Part shown: piece by piece, positions 17,892 to 26,283 of the stretch
Layout: the number at the start of each line of letters is the position of its first letter
How positions within the stretch are numbered: the first letter of the stretch is position 1
NCBI GenBank assembly: GCA_001769505.1
Contig: MEOF01000017.1
Span: forward strand, 1-55,202
Direction of reading: 5' to 3'
DNA: 55,202 bases
DNA from: Bacteroidetes bacterium GWF2_33_38
GTDB taxonomy: Bacteria > Bacteroidota > Bacteroidia > Bacteroidales > GWF2-33-38
Program-made: the position numbers and the translations under genes
Notes under the pieces: generated by a model
What the model saw: only the letters and a program-made list of their open reading frames with translations
What the model was told of the DNA's origin: nothing
Database searches by the model: none

Positions 17892-19229
17892 TTAAACTAA
17901 CCCTTGATCTAACATAGCATTTGCTACTTTCAAGAAACCAGCAATGTTAGCTCCTTTTACATAGTCAACATAACCGTTTCCTTCTTTTCCGTATTTAACG
18001 CAAGCACCATGAATGCTTCTCATAATTCCATGTAATTTTGCATCAACTTCTTCAGCTGTCCAACTTAATTTCATTGAGTTTTGTGACATTTCTAAACCTG
18101 AAGTTGCAACACCTCCTGCATTAGCTGCTTTACCAGGACCAAACAAAAGTTTGTGTTCGTGGAAAATTTCAACTGCTTCTGGTGTACAAGGCATATTTGC
18201 ACCTTCGCTTACACAAATACATCCGTTTTTAACTAAATTCAATGCATCTTCTTTACGTAACTCGTTTTGAGTTGCACAAGGTAATGCAATGTCGCATTTT
18301 ACTTCCCAAGGTTTTTTTCCTGCATGGAATTCTGAACCTGCAAACTCGTGAGAATATGGTTTAACGATATCGTTATTAGAAGCTCTAAGTTCTAACATAT
18401 ATTTAATTTTGTCACCAGAAATTCCAGCTTTATCGTAAATATATCCATCAGGACCAGAGATAGTAACAACTTTACCACCTAATTCAGTAGCTTTCAATGC
18501 AGCACCCCAAGCAACATTACCAAAACCAGAAATAGCAACTATTTTTCCTTTAAACGATTCGCCTTTAGTTGCTAACATTTCTTGAGCAAAATATACGTTG
18601 CCAAAACCTGTTGCTTCTGGACGAACTAAACTACCACCCCAATTTAAACCTTTTCCTGTTAATACTCCTGAATGTTCTTTTGCTAATTTTTTATACATTC
18701 CGTATAAGAAACCTATTTCGCGTCCACCAACTCCTATGTCACCAGCAGGAACGTCAGTTTCGGGACCTATAATAGCTTTTAATTCCAACATGAAAGATTG
18801 GCAAAAACGCATAACTTCTGCATTTGATTTTCCTTTAGGATCAAAGTCAGAACCACCTTTACCACCACCCATAGGTAATGTTGTCAAACTGTTTTTGAAA
18901 ATTTGTTCAAAACCTAAGAATTTTAATATACTTAAGTTAACGCTTGGGTGAAAACGTAAACCACCTTTGTAAGGTCCAATTGCGTTGTTGAATTGAATAC
19001 GGTATCCAAGATTTACATGTACTTTGCCATGATCATCAGTCCAAGGTACTTTGAATGATAAAATTCTGTCTGGCTCAACTATTCTTTCGATAATACCAGC
19101 AGCATCGAATTGAGGATTTTGATTGTAAACATCTTCGATTGATTCTAAAACTTCTCTAACAGCTTGTAAATATTCCACCTCACCTGGGTGTTTCTTTTCT
19201 AAGTCAAGCATTAATTTGTCAACATTCAT
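17892..19229 (-). CDS. gdhA: Glutamate dehydrogenase, hexameric NADP-type
   Basis: GdhA interconverts 2-oxoglutarate plus ammonia and glutamate. The 445-residue length, LPMGGGKGGSDFDPKGKS (substrate-binding and catalytic Lys region), GVGGREIGFLYGMYK and the Rossmann motif ISGFGNVAWGAALKATELGG are those of the small hexameric class I enzyme. The acidic/serine context after the glycine motif (VVTISGPDGY) favours NADP over NAD, as in biosynthetic enzymes, but this is an inference. It is transcribed divergently from a Crp-type regulator across a 311-base intergenic region, which makes that regulator a candidate controller. Confidence 0.96.
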   Translation of the reverse strand: MNVDKLMLDLEKKHPGEVEYLQAVREVLESIEDVYNQNPQFDAAGIIERIVEPDRILSFKVPWTDDHGKVHVNLGYRIQFNNAIGPYKGGLRFHPSVNLSILKFLGFEQIFKNSLTTLPMGGGKGGSDFDPKGKSNAEVMRFCQSFMLELKAIIGPETDVPAGDIGVGGREIGFLYGMYKKLAKEHSGVLTGKGLNWGGSLVRPEATGFGNVYFAQEMLATKGESFKGKIVAISGFGNVAWGAALKATELGGKVVTISGPDGYIYDKAGISGDKIKYMLELRASNNDIVKPYSHEFAGSEFHAGKKPWEVKCDIALPCATQNELRKEDALNLVKNGCICVSEGANMPCTPEAVEIFHEHKLLFGPGKAANAGGVATSGLEMSQNSMKLSWTAEEVDAKLHGIMRSIHGACVKYGKEGNGYVDYVKGANIAGFLKVANAMLDQGLV

Positions 19230-19540
19230 AATAAAGATTTTAAGTTAGTATTTAAATTATAATTGCGTTTCAAAAAAACATTTATATATCTTAATTAATA
19301 AACAAAAAGAGCCCTCATTCAACATAAATCAGACGAAGACTCTACTTAAAATATTACATAAGTGTATATAAACTTAATTAACGATTCAAAAGTAATACTA
19401 TGCAAAGTAGTATATAAAGAATAATAATTGACGTTTTACGTGTTTTCAATTGATATTTATCAATATTTGAGTAAAAAAAACATAAATGATATATAATTTA
19501 ATATTTTTGCAAACGAATTACAATATTCACAAAACAATAC
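19230..19540. other. Divergent intergenic region gdhA / Crp-type regulator
   Basis: This is an AT-rich region of 311 bases without ORFs. It should contain promoters for both flanking genes. A small dyad ATACTA-N7-TAGTAT lies at 19395-19413 and is a possible operator. TATTTTTG at 19502-19509 fits the -7 consensus for the regulator gene. Nothing else is recognisable. Confidence 0.4.
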
Positions 19541-20662
19541 ATGAATTTGCAAGAAAAAGACATAAAATCAGTACTTTATCAATTAAACGAACGCACAAAA
19601 GAACTAAATTGTGTTTACGAAATTGACACTATTTTACGTCATTTCGATTCTGAAGTTGACGAAACAATTAATCGCTTAATTGAAGTAATTCCAAATGGTT
19701 TTCAGTTTACCGATATTTGCAAAATCAAGTTTATTTACAAAGATAAAGAATGGGAGTCGGAAGGCTTTAAACGAACTGAATTAAAAATTACAACTCCAAT
19801 TATAATTGACAGTCAAATACTTGGCGAAATTCAAATATTTTATATAAAGCCTGTAAAGCTTGAACGTAAAAGAATTTTTTTGCCCGAAGAATTAAAACTA
19901 TTGAGTACGATTAGCGAAAAATTCAGCGACTTTATCAATTATAAAAATCTTCGTGCGTCGCTTACAGAACTTAAAGCACTTAAGCAAAACGAAGATATAA
20001 CTAAAGAAGATAACCTTACTGAGTGGTTAAAATCAGTTCACCTTAACAAAAGCGAAATAGCTAAACTTTGTCAAACACGAATTGAATTTAAAAAGGGCGA
20101 AACAATTTGTAAACAAGGCACCTTATCAAGCTATGTTGTTTTGTTGATTGAAGGAACGGTAAAATCATACATCGAAGGAGTACAAGACAAAAATTATATT
20201 TTCAAAGTAGATAGACCTTTCGAGTTTTATGGATTATCGTCTCTGTTTGGAAAAGATTATTATCATTTTTCGGTGAATGCCTTAACCAACTCAAGCGTAT
20301 ATTTGATTAATAAAGAGGTTTTTATTGATATTTTCAATACTAATCAAAGATTTCAGAGAACTGTTTTATCATGGTTTTGTGATTTTCACGAACAAATCTT
20401 TCATAGAATGTCTTCGTTGGCCAATAAGCAAGCCCTAGGCAGAATTTCCGATACGCTTTTGTATTTACACGAACTTTTTAATCAAAACGAAATTCCTTCG
20501 CACATTACAAGGCGAGATTTAGCTGAAATGGCAGGTGTTTCGACCGAAAACGCCGTAAGAATTTTGTCGGAATTGAAAAACGAAAATACCATTGAAATTG
20601 TTAAAAGTGGAGTTGTCATTAACAATGCTAAACGGTTAAAAACATTTAGCATTGCAGGATAA
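19541..20662 (+). CDS. Crp/Fnr-family transcriptional regulator with N-terminal GAF-like domain
   Basis: This 373-residue protein has three parts. Residues about 1-150 resemble a GAF-type sensor (start LNERTKELNCVYEID, then LKITTPIIIDSQILGEIQIF). A cyclic-nucleotide-binding beta-roll follows at about 165-285 (FKKGETICKQGTLSSYVVLL). A Crp-type winged helix spans about 300-365 (HITRRDLAEMAGVSTENAVRILSEL). The ligand is unknown: the Crp cAMP-contact Arg/Ser set is not obvious, and there is no Cys cluster for an Fnr-type iron-sulfur centre. It is divergent from gdhA and ends 10 bases before the convergent rimO. Nitrogen or redox control is an inference from position. Confidence 0.85.
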   Translation: MNLQEKDIKSVLYQLNERTKELNCVYEIDTILRHFDSEVDETINRLIEVIPNGFQFTDICKIKFIYKDKEWESEGFKRTELKITTPIIIDSQILGEIQIFYIKPVKLERKRIFLPEELKLLSTISEKFSDFINYKNLRASLTELKALKQNEDITKEDNLTEWLKSVHLNKSEIAKLCQTRIEFKKGETICKQGTLSSYVVLLIEGTVKSYIEGVQDKNYIFKVDRPFEFYGLSSLFGKDYYHFSVNALTNSSVYLINKEVFIDIFNTNQRFQRTVLSWFCDFHEQIFHRMSSLANKQALGRISDTLLYLHELFNQNEIPSHITRRDLAEMAGVSTENAVRILSELKNENTIEIVKSGVVINNAKRLKTFSIAG

Positions 20663-20672
20663 ATGAACTATA

Positions 20673-21977
20673 TTATTTTAATGGTTCGGCATACAAATCA
20701 AATTCAGCCGATGCAGTAATTTCTAAATCGTAAAACTCGCCTACTTTTAAGCTTGCTTTGTTTTTGAAAATCACCACTTCATTATCAACTTCTGGCGAAT
20801 CAAATTCTGTTCTTCCTACATAATATTCACTTTCTTCTCGGTCGATAATTGTTTTATAGACTTTACCCAATTTTGCCTTATTTTTATCGTAAGATATATT
20901 TTGTTGAATTTCCATCAATTCTTCTACTCTCTTTTGCTTTACTTCATCTGAAATCAAATCTTTATATTTCTTTGCTGCATAGGTATTTTCTTCGTGCGAA
21001 TAAGCAAATACACCCATTCTATCGAATTTAAAATCTTGCACAAATTTTTTGAGCTCATCGAATTCTTTTTGTCCTTCGCCAGGATGACCAACTAAGAAAG
21101 TGGTTCGTAAAGCAATTTCAGGAATCTCCTTGCGAATGTATTCAAGAAGTTTTATGGTTTCATTTGCCCCCATTCCTCTTCGCATATTTTTTAAAATACC
21201 GTCGTTTATGTGTTGTAATGGAATATCTAAATACCTGCAAACATTCGGATATTCTTTCATAATTTGAATTATTTCTGTTGGAAATTTTGCAGGATAAGCA
21301 TAATTCAATCGGATCCAATCAAAGTCGTTTGATTCAGCAAGAGTTTTAACAAGTTCTGGCAACAGCACTTTCGATTTCAAATCATAACCATAATAGGTTA
21401 AATCTTGAGCAATAAGTATTATTTCGCGAACTTTTTTCGATTTTAAATATTTTGCTTCGGCTACAATGTCTTCAATCGGTCTTGAAGTGTAAGCTCCCTT
21501 TATCAATGGTATTGCACAAAACGAACAAGTTCTGTCGCAACCTTCAGCTATTTTCAAATAAGCATAATGACTAGGAGTTGTAATAATTCTATTGAAGCGA
21601 GTCTTTTCATTATATTCAAGTTGTAATTCCTTTATTATTTCCTCAACATTTACATTTCCGAAATACTTATCAACTTCTGGCATTTCCTCACGCAATTCAT
21701 CTTTATATCGTTCAGATAAACAACCAATTACATAAACTTTTTTGATTTTGCCTTGCTCTTTTAATTCAATATAATCTAAAATTGTATTAATCGACTCTTC
21801 TTTTGCATCGAGAATAAATCCGCAAGTATTTATAATTACTGCATCAAAATCTTTTCTATCAGAATCGTGAAAAACTTCAATTTTATTGGTCTTTATTTGA
21901 TTCATCAAATATTCCGATTCAACTAAATTTTTTGAACAACCAAGTGTAATAATGTTTATTTTGAGTTTTTTTTGCAT
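20673..21977 (-). CDS. rimO: Ribosomal protein S12 methylthiotransferase RimO
   Basis: RimO is a radical-SAM enzyme that methylthiolates an aspartate of ribosomal protein S12. The 434-residue chain has the UPF0004 domain with cluster ligands Cys14 (LGCSKN), Cys52 (NTCGF) and Cys86 (GCLSE). The radical SAM triad is Cys147, Cys151, Cys154 (CDRTCSFC), and a TRAM domain follows at about 370-434. NTCGFI and IAEGCDRTCSFCAIP separate it from MiaB in this reading. All six cysteines are present. It is convergent with the Crp-type regulator. Confidence 0.94.
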   Translation of the reverse strand: MQKKLKINIITLGCSKNLVESEYLMNQIKTNKIEVFHDSDRKDFDAVIINTCGFILDAKEESINTILDYIELKEQGKIKKVYVIGCLSERYKDELREEMPEVDKYFGNVNVEEIIKELQLEYNEKTRFNRIITTPSHYAYLKIAEGCDRTCSFCAIPLIKGAYTSRPIEDIVAEAKYLKSKKVREIILIAQDLTYYGYDLKSKVLLPELVKTLAESNDFDWIRLNYAYPAKFPTEIIQIMKEYPNVCRYLDIPLQHINDGILKNMRRGMGANETIKLLEYIRKEIPEIALRTTFLVGHPGEGQKEFDELKKFVQDFKFDRMGVFAYSHEENTYAAKKYKDLISDEVKQKRVEELMEIQQNISYDKNKAKLGKVYKTIIDREESEYYVGRTEFDSPEVDNEVVIFKNKASLKVGEFYDLEITASAEFDLYAEPLK

Positions 21978-22016
21978 ATTTTTTTGTGATAAAAAGGAAA
22001 AATAAATGAATTCAAA

Positions 22017-22367
22017 TTACTTTTCGTTTTCAATAATTTCTTTAATTTGAGTTCTGTTTTCAGATAAATAATTATAAGCAACATCCCAAATTATTTCGTA
22101 ATCGACTCCAAAATATTCGTGCGAAATTTTATTTCGGAGCAAATACATTTCAATCCAAGGAACATTTGGATATTTTTCTTTAATATTTTGAGGTAAATTT
22201 TTAGAAGCTTCGCCAATAATTTCAAAATTACGAATTACAGCATCAACTGTTTTGTAATCTTTTTTAAATTGTTGAAAATCAAGACCTGAAATATATTCTT
22301 GAATTCTATCAATCGACGATAGAATATCTTCCAAATACATAAAATATGTACGATTTTCTTTTTTCAA
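22017..22367 (-). CDS. hepT: HepT-like toxin (DUF86)
   Basis: This 116-residue all-helical protein carries the HEPN RNase signature RX4HXY as Arg78-(4)-His83-x-Tyr85 (RNKISHEY). That marks it as the toxin of HepT/MntA type VII toxin-antitoxin pairs. The start is TTG at 22367, directly after the stop codon of the antitoxin gene; an ATG at 22340 would remove nine residues from the usual N-terminus. Coupled translation from TTG is the better reading. The active-site residues look intact. Confidence 0.88.
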   Translation of the reverse strand: MKKENRTYFMYLEDILSSIDRIQEYISGLDFQQFKKDYKTVDAVIRNFEIIGEASKNLPQNIKEKYPNVPWIEMYLLRNKISHEYFGVDYEIIWDVAYNYLSENRTQIKEIIENEK

Positions 22368-22658
22368 TTACACAAACTTAACTTGACTTAAAATACGATC
22401 TTTTATTTGCTCTTTGAGAGCATTTTTAGTAACCAAATCAATTTTTCGTCCAAAGGTTTTTTCTAGAAATAGTTCTAGTGTGAAAAATCTCCATCCAATT
22501 GGTTTTTCGAATTCAACCAAAATATCAATATCGCTAATATCCGAAAATGTGTTATCAGAAAATGAACCAAACAATCCTATTTCCTTTACAGAATAATCTT
22601 TTCGTAAGATTGGTTTTAAATCTTTAAGCTTGGCTAATATTTCATTTCTTGTTATCAT
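22368..22658 (-). CDS. mntA: MntA-like nucleotidyltransferase antitoxin
   Basis: This 96-residue minimal nucleotidyltransferase has the GSX10DXD motif with Gly31-Ser32 and Asp43/Asp45, and a further Glu49 two turns later. In characterised pairs MntA adds AMP units to a tyrosine of HepT and so neutralises it. The gene order antitoxin then toxin with no gap (TAA followed directly by TTG) fits such a module. No mobile-element genes are adjacent. Confidence 0.88.
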   Translation of the reverse strand: MITRNEILAKLKDLKPILRKDYSVKEIGLFGSFSDNTFSDISDIDILVEFEKPIGWRFFTLELFLEKTFGRKIDLVTKNALKEQIKDRILSQVKFV

Positions 22659-22707
22659 ATAACAAATATAGTCAATTTTTGATTTTGCTTAAATAAAAGA
22701 TCTTTGA

Positions 22708-23658
22708 CTAACTAAACAAAGAATCTACAAATTCGTATTTATTAAAAACTTGTAAGTCTTCAATTCCTTCGCCAATTCCAATGTATTTTACTGGGATTTT
22801 AAATTGATCGGAAATTCCAATTACAACGCCACCTTTTGCAGTACCATCAAGCTTTGTTAAAGCCAATGCAGTAACTTCAGTTGCTATAGTAAATTGTTTG
22901 GCTTGCTCAAAAGCATTTTGTCCGGTCGAACCATCTAAAATAAGTAAAACTTCATGTGGAGCGTTTGGAATTACCTTTTGCATCACGTTTTTAATTTTAG
23001 ACAACTCGTGCATTAAATTAATTTTATTGTGCAATCTTCCTGCAGTATCAATAATTACAATATCTGCATTGTTTACCTTGGCTGAGGTTAGGGTATCAAA
23101 AGCAACTGAAGCTGGATCTGAACCCATTTTTTGCTTAACAATTGGTACTCCAACTCGTTCAGCCCAAATTACCAATTGTTCGACTGCCGCAGCTCTAAAA
23201 GTATCAGCAGCACCAATATAAACAGATTTCCCAATTTTTTTAAACTGATAAGCTAACTTACCAATGGTTGTTGTCTTTCCAACACCATTTACGCCTACCA
23301 CCATAATCACATATGGTCCATCGACTTTTGGAATAGAATATTCGACTGAATTACCACTATTACTTTCTTCTAGTAGCGAAGCAATTTCTTCTTTTAGAAT
23401 TTTATTAAGTTCCTCAGTATTAATATATTTTTCGTTAGCTGTACGTTTCTCGATTCGTTCAATAATTTTTATGGTAGTATTAACTCCAACATCCGATGAA
23501 ATTAATACTTCTTCAAGATTATCAAGTACTTCATCGTCAACTCTTGATTTACCAACAATAGCACGAGCAATTTTCTTGAAAACACTCTCCTTTGTTTTCT
23601 CCAAACCCTTATTAAGGTTTTCCTTTTTATCTTTTGAAAATAATCCCCAAAGTGCCAT
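22708..23658 (-). CDS. ftsY: Signal recognition particle receptor FtsY
   Basis: FtsY is the SRP receptor GTPase that docks ribosome-nascent chain complexes at the inner membrane. The 316-residue protein shows GVNGVGKTTTIGKLA (P-loop), DTFRAAAVEQL, DTAGRLHNKINLM and TKLDGTAKGG, in the NG-domain order. The N-terminal acidic A domain is almost absent (only GLFSKDKKENLNKGLEK), so it is a short FtsY. It is the next gene after the DUF4295-rpmG-rpmB cluster, but a terminator-like hairpin and a heptamer repeat separate them. Confidence 0.97.
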   Translation of the reverse strand: MALWGLFSKDKKENLNKGLEKTKESVFKKIARAIVGKSRVDDEVLDNLEEVLISSDVGVNTTIKIIERIEKRTANEKYINTEELNKILKEEIASLLEESNSGNSVEYSIPKVDGPYVIMVVGVNGVGKTTTIGKLAYQFKKIGKSVYIGAADTFRAAAVEQLVIWAERVGVPIVKQKMGSDPASVAFDTLTSAKVNNADIVIIDTAGRLHNKINLMHELSKIKNVMQKVIPNAPHEVLLILDGSTGQNAFEQAKQFTIATEVTALALTKLDGTAKGGVVIGISDQFKIPVKYIGIGEGIEDLQVFNKYEFVDSLFS

Positions 23659-23665
23659 TATTATA

Positions 23666-23714
23666 AGTTAAGAGTGAAAAGTGAAGAGTTAAAAACTAAA
23701 AGTGAAAAGTGAAA
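23666..23714 (-). repeat. Seven-unit 7-bp degenerate tandem repeat
   Basis: Seven heptamers in exact phase: AGTTAAG, AGTGAAA, AGTGAAG, AGTTAAA, AACTAAA, AGTGAAA, AGTGAAA. They lie immediately upstream of the ftsY start codon. The period is 7 here instead of the 8 seen elsewhere in the window. Confidence 0.65.
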
Positions 23715-23782
23715 CCATTTTTTCCTTTATACCTTTATTTCTCGATACCTCTATATCCTTTTAATTAAATGTTTTAAAAACA

Positions 23783-23814
23783 GAAAAAGCTTTCTCCATT
23801 AAATGGAAAAAGCT
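23783..23814 (-). terminator. Intrinsic terminator of the rpmB-rpmG-DUF4295 cluster
   Basis: On the minus strand, AGCTTTTTCCAT, a 3-base loop and ATGGAGAAAGCT form an 11-bp stem with one mismatch, followed by TTTTTC. It begins 29 bases after the DUF4295 stop codon. Confidence 0.75.
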
Positions 23815-23842
23815 AAATCCAAAATATTATTAAAAATGTTTT

Positions 23843-24001
23843 TTACTTCTTTGCAAAAAAGTCCTTAATATCATCATTAAAAACTGTCTCTTCTTTAAAT
23901 TGATATGCTCCTGTTTTTGGAGACTTAACCATTTTAATAACTTTCGTTATACTTTTTCCTGTTGCCTCTTTTTTAAGAGTTGCCACTACTTTCTTTGCCA
24001 T
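23843..24001 (-). CDS. DUF4295 family small basic protein
   Basis: This 52-residue basic ORF begins MAKKVVATLKKEATGKSIT and ends DDIKDFFAKK. It matches the Bacteroidota-restricted DUF4295 family, which is regularly encoded right after rpmB and rpmG. It starts 8 bases after the rpmG stop. The high Lys content and ribosomal-protein neighbours suggest a ribosome-associated role, but the function is not established. Confidence 0.88.
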   Translation of the reverse strand: MAKKVVATLKKEATGKSITKVIKMVKSPKTGAYQFKEETVFNDDIKDFFAKK

Positions 24002-24009
24002 AATTCAAA

Positions 24010-24192
24010 TTATTTTATTTCTCTGTGAACAGTTACTTTTTTCAATACAGGATTGTATTTTTTTAATTCAAGACGCTCAGTTGTATTTTTTCTATTTTTA
24101 GTAGTGATGTATCTTGAAGTTCCAGGCATCCCTGATGCTTTGTGTTCAGTGCATTCTAATATTGCTTGAACTCTATTTCCTTTTTTTGCCAT
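24010..24192 (-). CDS. rpmG: 50S ribosomal protein L33
   Basis: This 60-residue protein matches bacterial L33 throughout ([26 protein letters not shown], then [20 protein letters not shown]). Only one of the zinc-ribbon cysteines remains: Cys is replaced in the second half (KYNP instead of KYCP), so it is the zinc-free type. It lies between rpmB (18 bases upstream) and the DUF4295 gene. Confidence 0.96.
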   Translation of the reverse strand: MAKKGNRVQAILECTEHKASGMPGTSRYITTKNRKNTTERLELKKYNPVLKKVTVHREIK

Positions 24193-24210
24193 TGTCTAAT
24201 ATCTTAAATA

Positions 24211-24453
24211 TTAATAACTTGTTAAATATCCTTTTTGCTTAGCCGTTTCTAGTGCACTTTTTAAGCCAACTTTACTAATGGTACGAATTGCCGAAGCCGA
24301 TACTTTCAACGTAACCCAACGACTTTCTTCTTCCATATAAAACTTTTTAACGAATAAGTTAGGATAGAATTTTCTCTTAGTCCTTCTATTTGAGTGAGAT
24401 ACATTATTTCCCACCATCACTTTTTTTCCTGTAATCTGACAAATTCTTGACAT
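24211..24453 (-). CDS. rpmB: 50S ribosomal protein L28
   Basis: This 80-residue protein has the L28 signature [28 protein letters not shown] and [13 protein letters not shown]. It has a single Cys and therefore no zinc-binding Cys4 set. It is the first gene of the rpmB-rpmG-DUF4295 cluster. The promoter should lie in the 96 bases between it and cinA. Confidence 0.97.
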   Translation of the reverse strand: MSRICQITGKKVMVGNNVSHSNRRTKRKFYPNLFVKKFYMEEESRWVTLKVSASAIRTISKVGLKSALETAKQKGYLTSY

Positions 24454-24549
24454 TTTTTATCTTTTTTAGACCGTTTTTTTAAACAGAACTGCAAAATACG
24501 TGATTTTTATTCAATTTATCAAATATTTTAGCAAAAAAATATTTAACGA

Positions 24550-25917
24550 TTAATCGTTAATAAATTTCTTCAACATACTCAAGGCTGTATTTGAGGCTCT
24601 TGTTATGTTTCTTCCGCGATGTTCGCCCAATTGAAATTTTTCTGAATACACATTATTTTTTGAAGCAATAGCAATCCAAACAGTTCCAACAGGTTTTTCG
24701 GCTGTTCCGCCATTTGGTCCTGCAATTCCGGATGTTGCAATTGAATAATCGACATTGAATTTTGAACGAACATTTGTTGCCATTTGTTCAACAACTTGTT
24801 GGCTCACCGCTCCATATTTTTCAATATCTTGAGCATTTACATTCAATTCTTGAATTTTAATTTCATTTGCATACGACACAACTGAGCCTTTAAAATATTC
24901 AGAACTTCCAGAAACAGAAGTAATTAAACTCGCAATGTTTCCTCCAGTGCAACTTTCGGCGGTTGCGATGGTAAGTTTTTCCGATTTTAGAATTTCGCCA
25001 ATTACTTCTTCAATTTTTCGTTCGTCGATGCTTACAATATTTTGAGGAATTATTTTTTGTAGTTTAATTATTTCTTGATTTATGATTTCAATCAAAGATT
25101 GTTTCTCGAAATTTTGCTTGTCATTGCGAACACGTTCGACAGGCTCAGTGTAAACTCCGTGAAGCAATCTTTCTGTTTCTTCGTCAGCAATGAGATTGCT
25201 TCGTTTCTCTCGCAATGACGCTGTATTTGGCAGATTTCCATAAGCTGAAAATCGCAACCGAATTGAACTTGGCGAAGGCAAATAGGCAAGTTTTATTGAT
25301 TTATGTAAATTATCTTCCCAAGTTTCGAGTTTTTGAGCCAAAAGAGCTTCGGGAATTCCTTGAACATGAATTGTTTTGTGAACAATTTCGGGCAAACGAA
25401 AAATTGTTTTTAGTTTTGGTAAAATTTGGTCAGAAATGATAGCTTTCATCTCGAAAGGAACTCCGGGCATAAAAACAAATATTTTTTCGTTTTTCTCGAA
25501 CCACATACAAGGTGCTGTTCCATTGTGATTTAACAAAACCGTGCAATTATCGGGAACAAAAGCTTGATTGCGATTATTTTCGATAATTTCCGATATTCCA
25601 CGACGCAATAAAAGTGCTTTTATTAAAGATAAACTTTCTTGGTGCAATGTGAGTTTTGAACCAAAAAATTCGCAAATAGTTTGTTTGGTAATATCGTCTT
25701 TTGTTGGACCTAAACCGCCTGTAATTAAAACAATATCAGCTCGTTTTTGTGCTTCTTCTAAAGTTGTTAAAATATGTTGGCGATTATCGGAAATGGATGT
25801 TATTTGATAAACTGATATTCCTATTGTGTTCAATTGTTCGACAATCCACGCGGAGTTTGTGTCAATTACTTGACCAATCAACAATTCATCGCCTATGGTT
25901 ATGATTTCGGATTTCAT
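24550..25917 (-). CDS. cinA: CinA-family protein (MoCF domain plus NMN deamidase domain), repeat insertion in the linker
   Basis: This 455-residue two-domain protein has an N-terminal MoaB/MoeA-type domain (GDELLIGQVIDTNSAWI, ITGGLGPTKDD) and a C-terminal CinA/PncC domain (ATAESCTGGNIASLI, ATSGIAGPNGGTAEKPVGTV) that deamidates nicotinamide mononucleotide in pyridine-nucleotide salvage. The start at 25917 (MKSEIITIGDELL) is preferred to an upstream ATG. Residues about 233-266 (ASLREKRSNLIADEETERLL onward) are encoded by a 100-bp palindromic repeat inserted in frame, which explains why the protein is about 40 residues longer than usual. Both domains otherwise look complete, so it is probably active. 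Confidence 0.9.
   Translation of the reverse strand: MKSEIITIGDELLIGQVIDTNSAWIVEQLNTIGISVYQITSISDNRQHILTTLEEAQKRADIVLITGGLGPTKDDITKQTICEFFGSKLTLHQESLSLIKALLLRRGISEIIENNRNQAFVPDNCTVLLNHNGTAPCMWFEKNEKIFVFMPGVPFEMKAIISDQILPKLKTIFRLPEIVHKTIHVQGIPEALLAQKLETWEDNLHKSIKLAYLPSPSSIRLRFSAYGNLPNTASLREKRSNLIADEETERLLHGVYTEPVERVRNDKQNFEKQSLIEIINQEIIKLQKIIPQNIVSIDERKIEEVIGEILKSEKLTIATAESCTGGNIASLITSVSGSSEYFKGSVVSYANEIKIQELNVNAQDIEKYGAVSQQVVEQMATNVRSKFNVDYSIATSGIAGPNGGTAEKPVGTVWIAIASKNNVYSEKFQLGEHRGRNITRASNTALSMLKKFIND
25120..25219. repeat. 100-bp palindromic interspersed repeat inside cinA
   Basis: Outer arms GTCATTGCGA (25120-25129) and TCGCAATGAC (25210-25219) and inner arms GAAGCAATCT (25161-25170) and AGATTGCTTC (25193-25202) form nested perfect inverted repeats. 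The wording (GTCATTGCGA, GAAGCAATC) is that of a widespread bacterial palindromic repeat whose translation in the other reading frame gives peptides like CERNEAISLL and DCFTEF. Here it is open through in the cinA frame and adds about 33 residues. Confidence 0.85.
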
Positions 25918-25944
25918 GGAATAAATTATAAAATCATTATACAA

Positions 25945-26199
25945 CTACTTATGTTTGATTTTCAAGACCAAAACAATAGCAGCAAAAATAATAGTGATTC
26001 CGTTGGCTAACAAAACAGGGAGATCGTTTACCATAATTCCATAAATTGTCCACATTAAAACGCCAAAAGTTAAAAGTGCGTACATCAATAGCGAAATGTC
26101 TTTCGTCTGACGAGTTTTTATAGTCTTTATCGCTTGTGGAATAAACGAAACGGTTGTTGAAGCAGCTGCTATAAAACCAATTATGCTTTCTGTTGTCAT
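25945..26199 (-). CDS. SemiSWEET-family sugar transporter
   Basis: This 84-residue protein has three predicted membrane helices and the PQ-loop motif (FIPQAIKTIKTRQTKDIS) in helix 1, the hallmark of the MtN3/SemiSWEET family; such proteins work as dimers for sugar translocation. The final helix ends in a basic tail (LKIKHK). It lies 27 bases upstream of the chosen cinA start, so the two may be co-transcribed. The substrate is inferred from the family only. Confidence 0.88.
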   Translation of the reverse strand: MTTESIIGFIAAASTTVSFIPQAIKTIKTRQTKDISLLMYALLTFGVLMWTIYGIMVNDLPVLLANGITIIFAAIVLVLKIKHK

Positions 26200-26283
26200 T
26201 ATATATTGAAATTATTACGACGCAAAATTACAATTAATAATTAAGCTTCGAATACGAAAACTCTATTTGTAAACATGAATATT

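Noticed and set aside
25092-25289. Separate gene in the other frame over the cinA repeat
   Set aside because: The peptide is the well-known spurious translation of the palindromic repeat (CERNEAISLL, DCFTEF) and overlaps a real gene.
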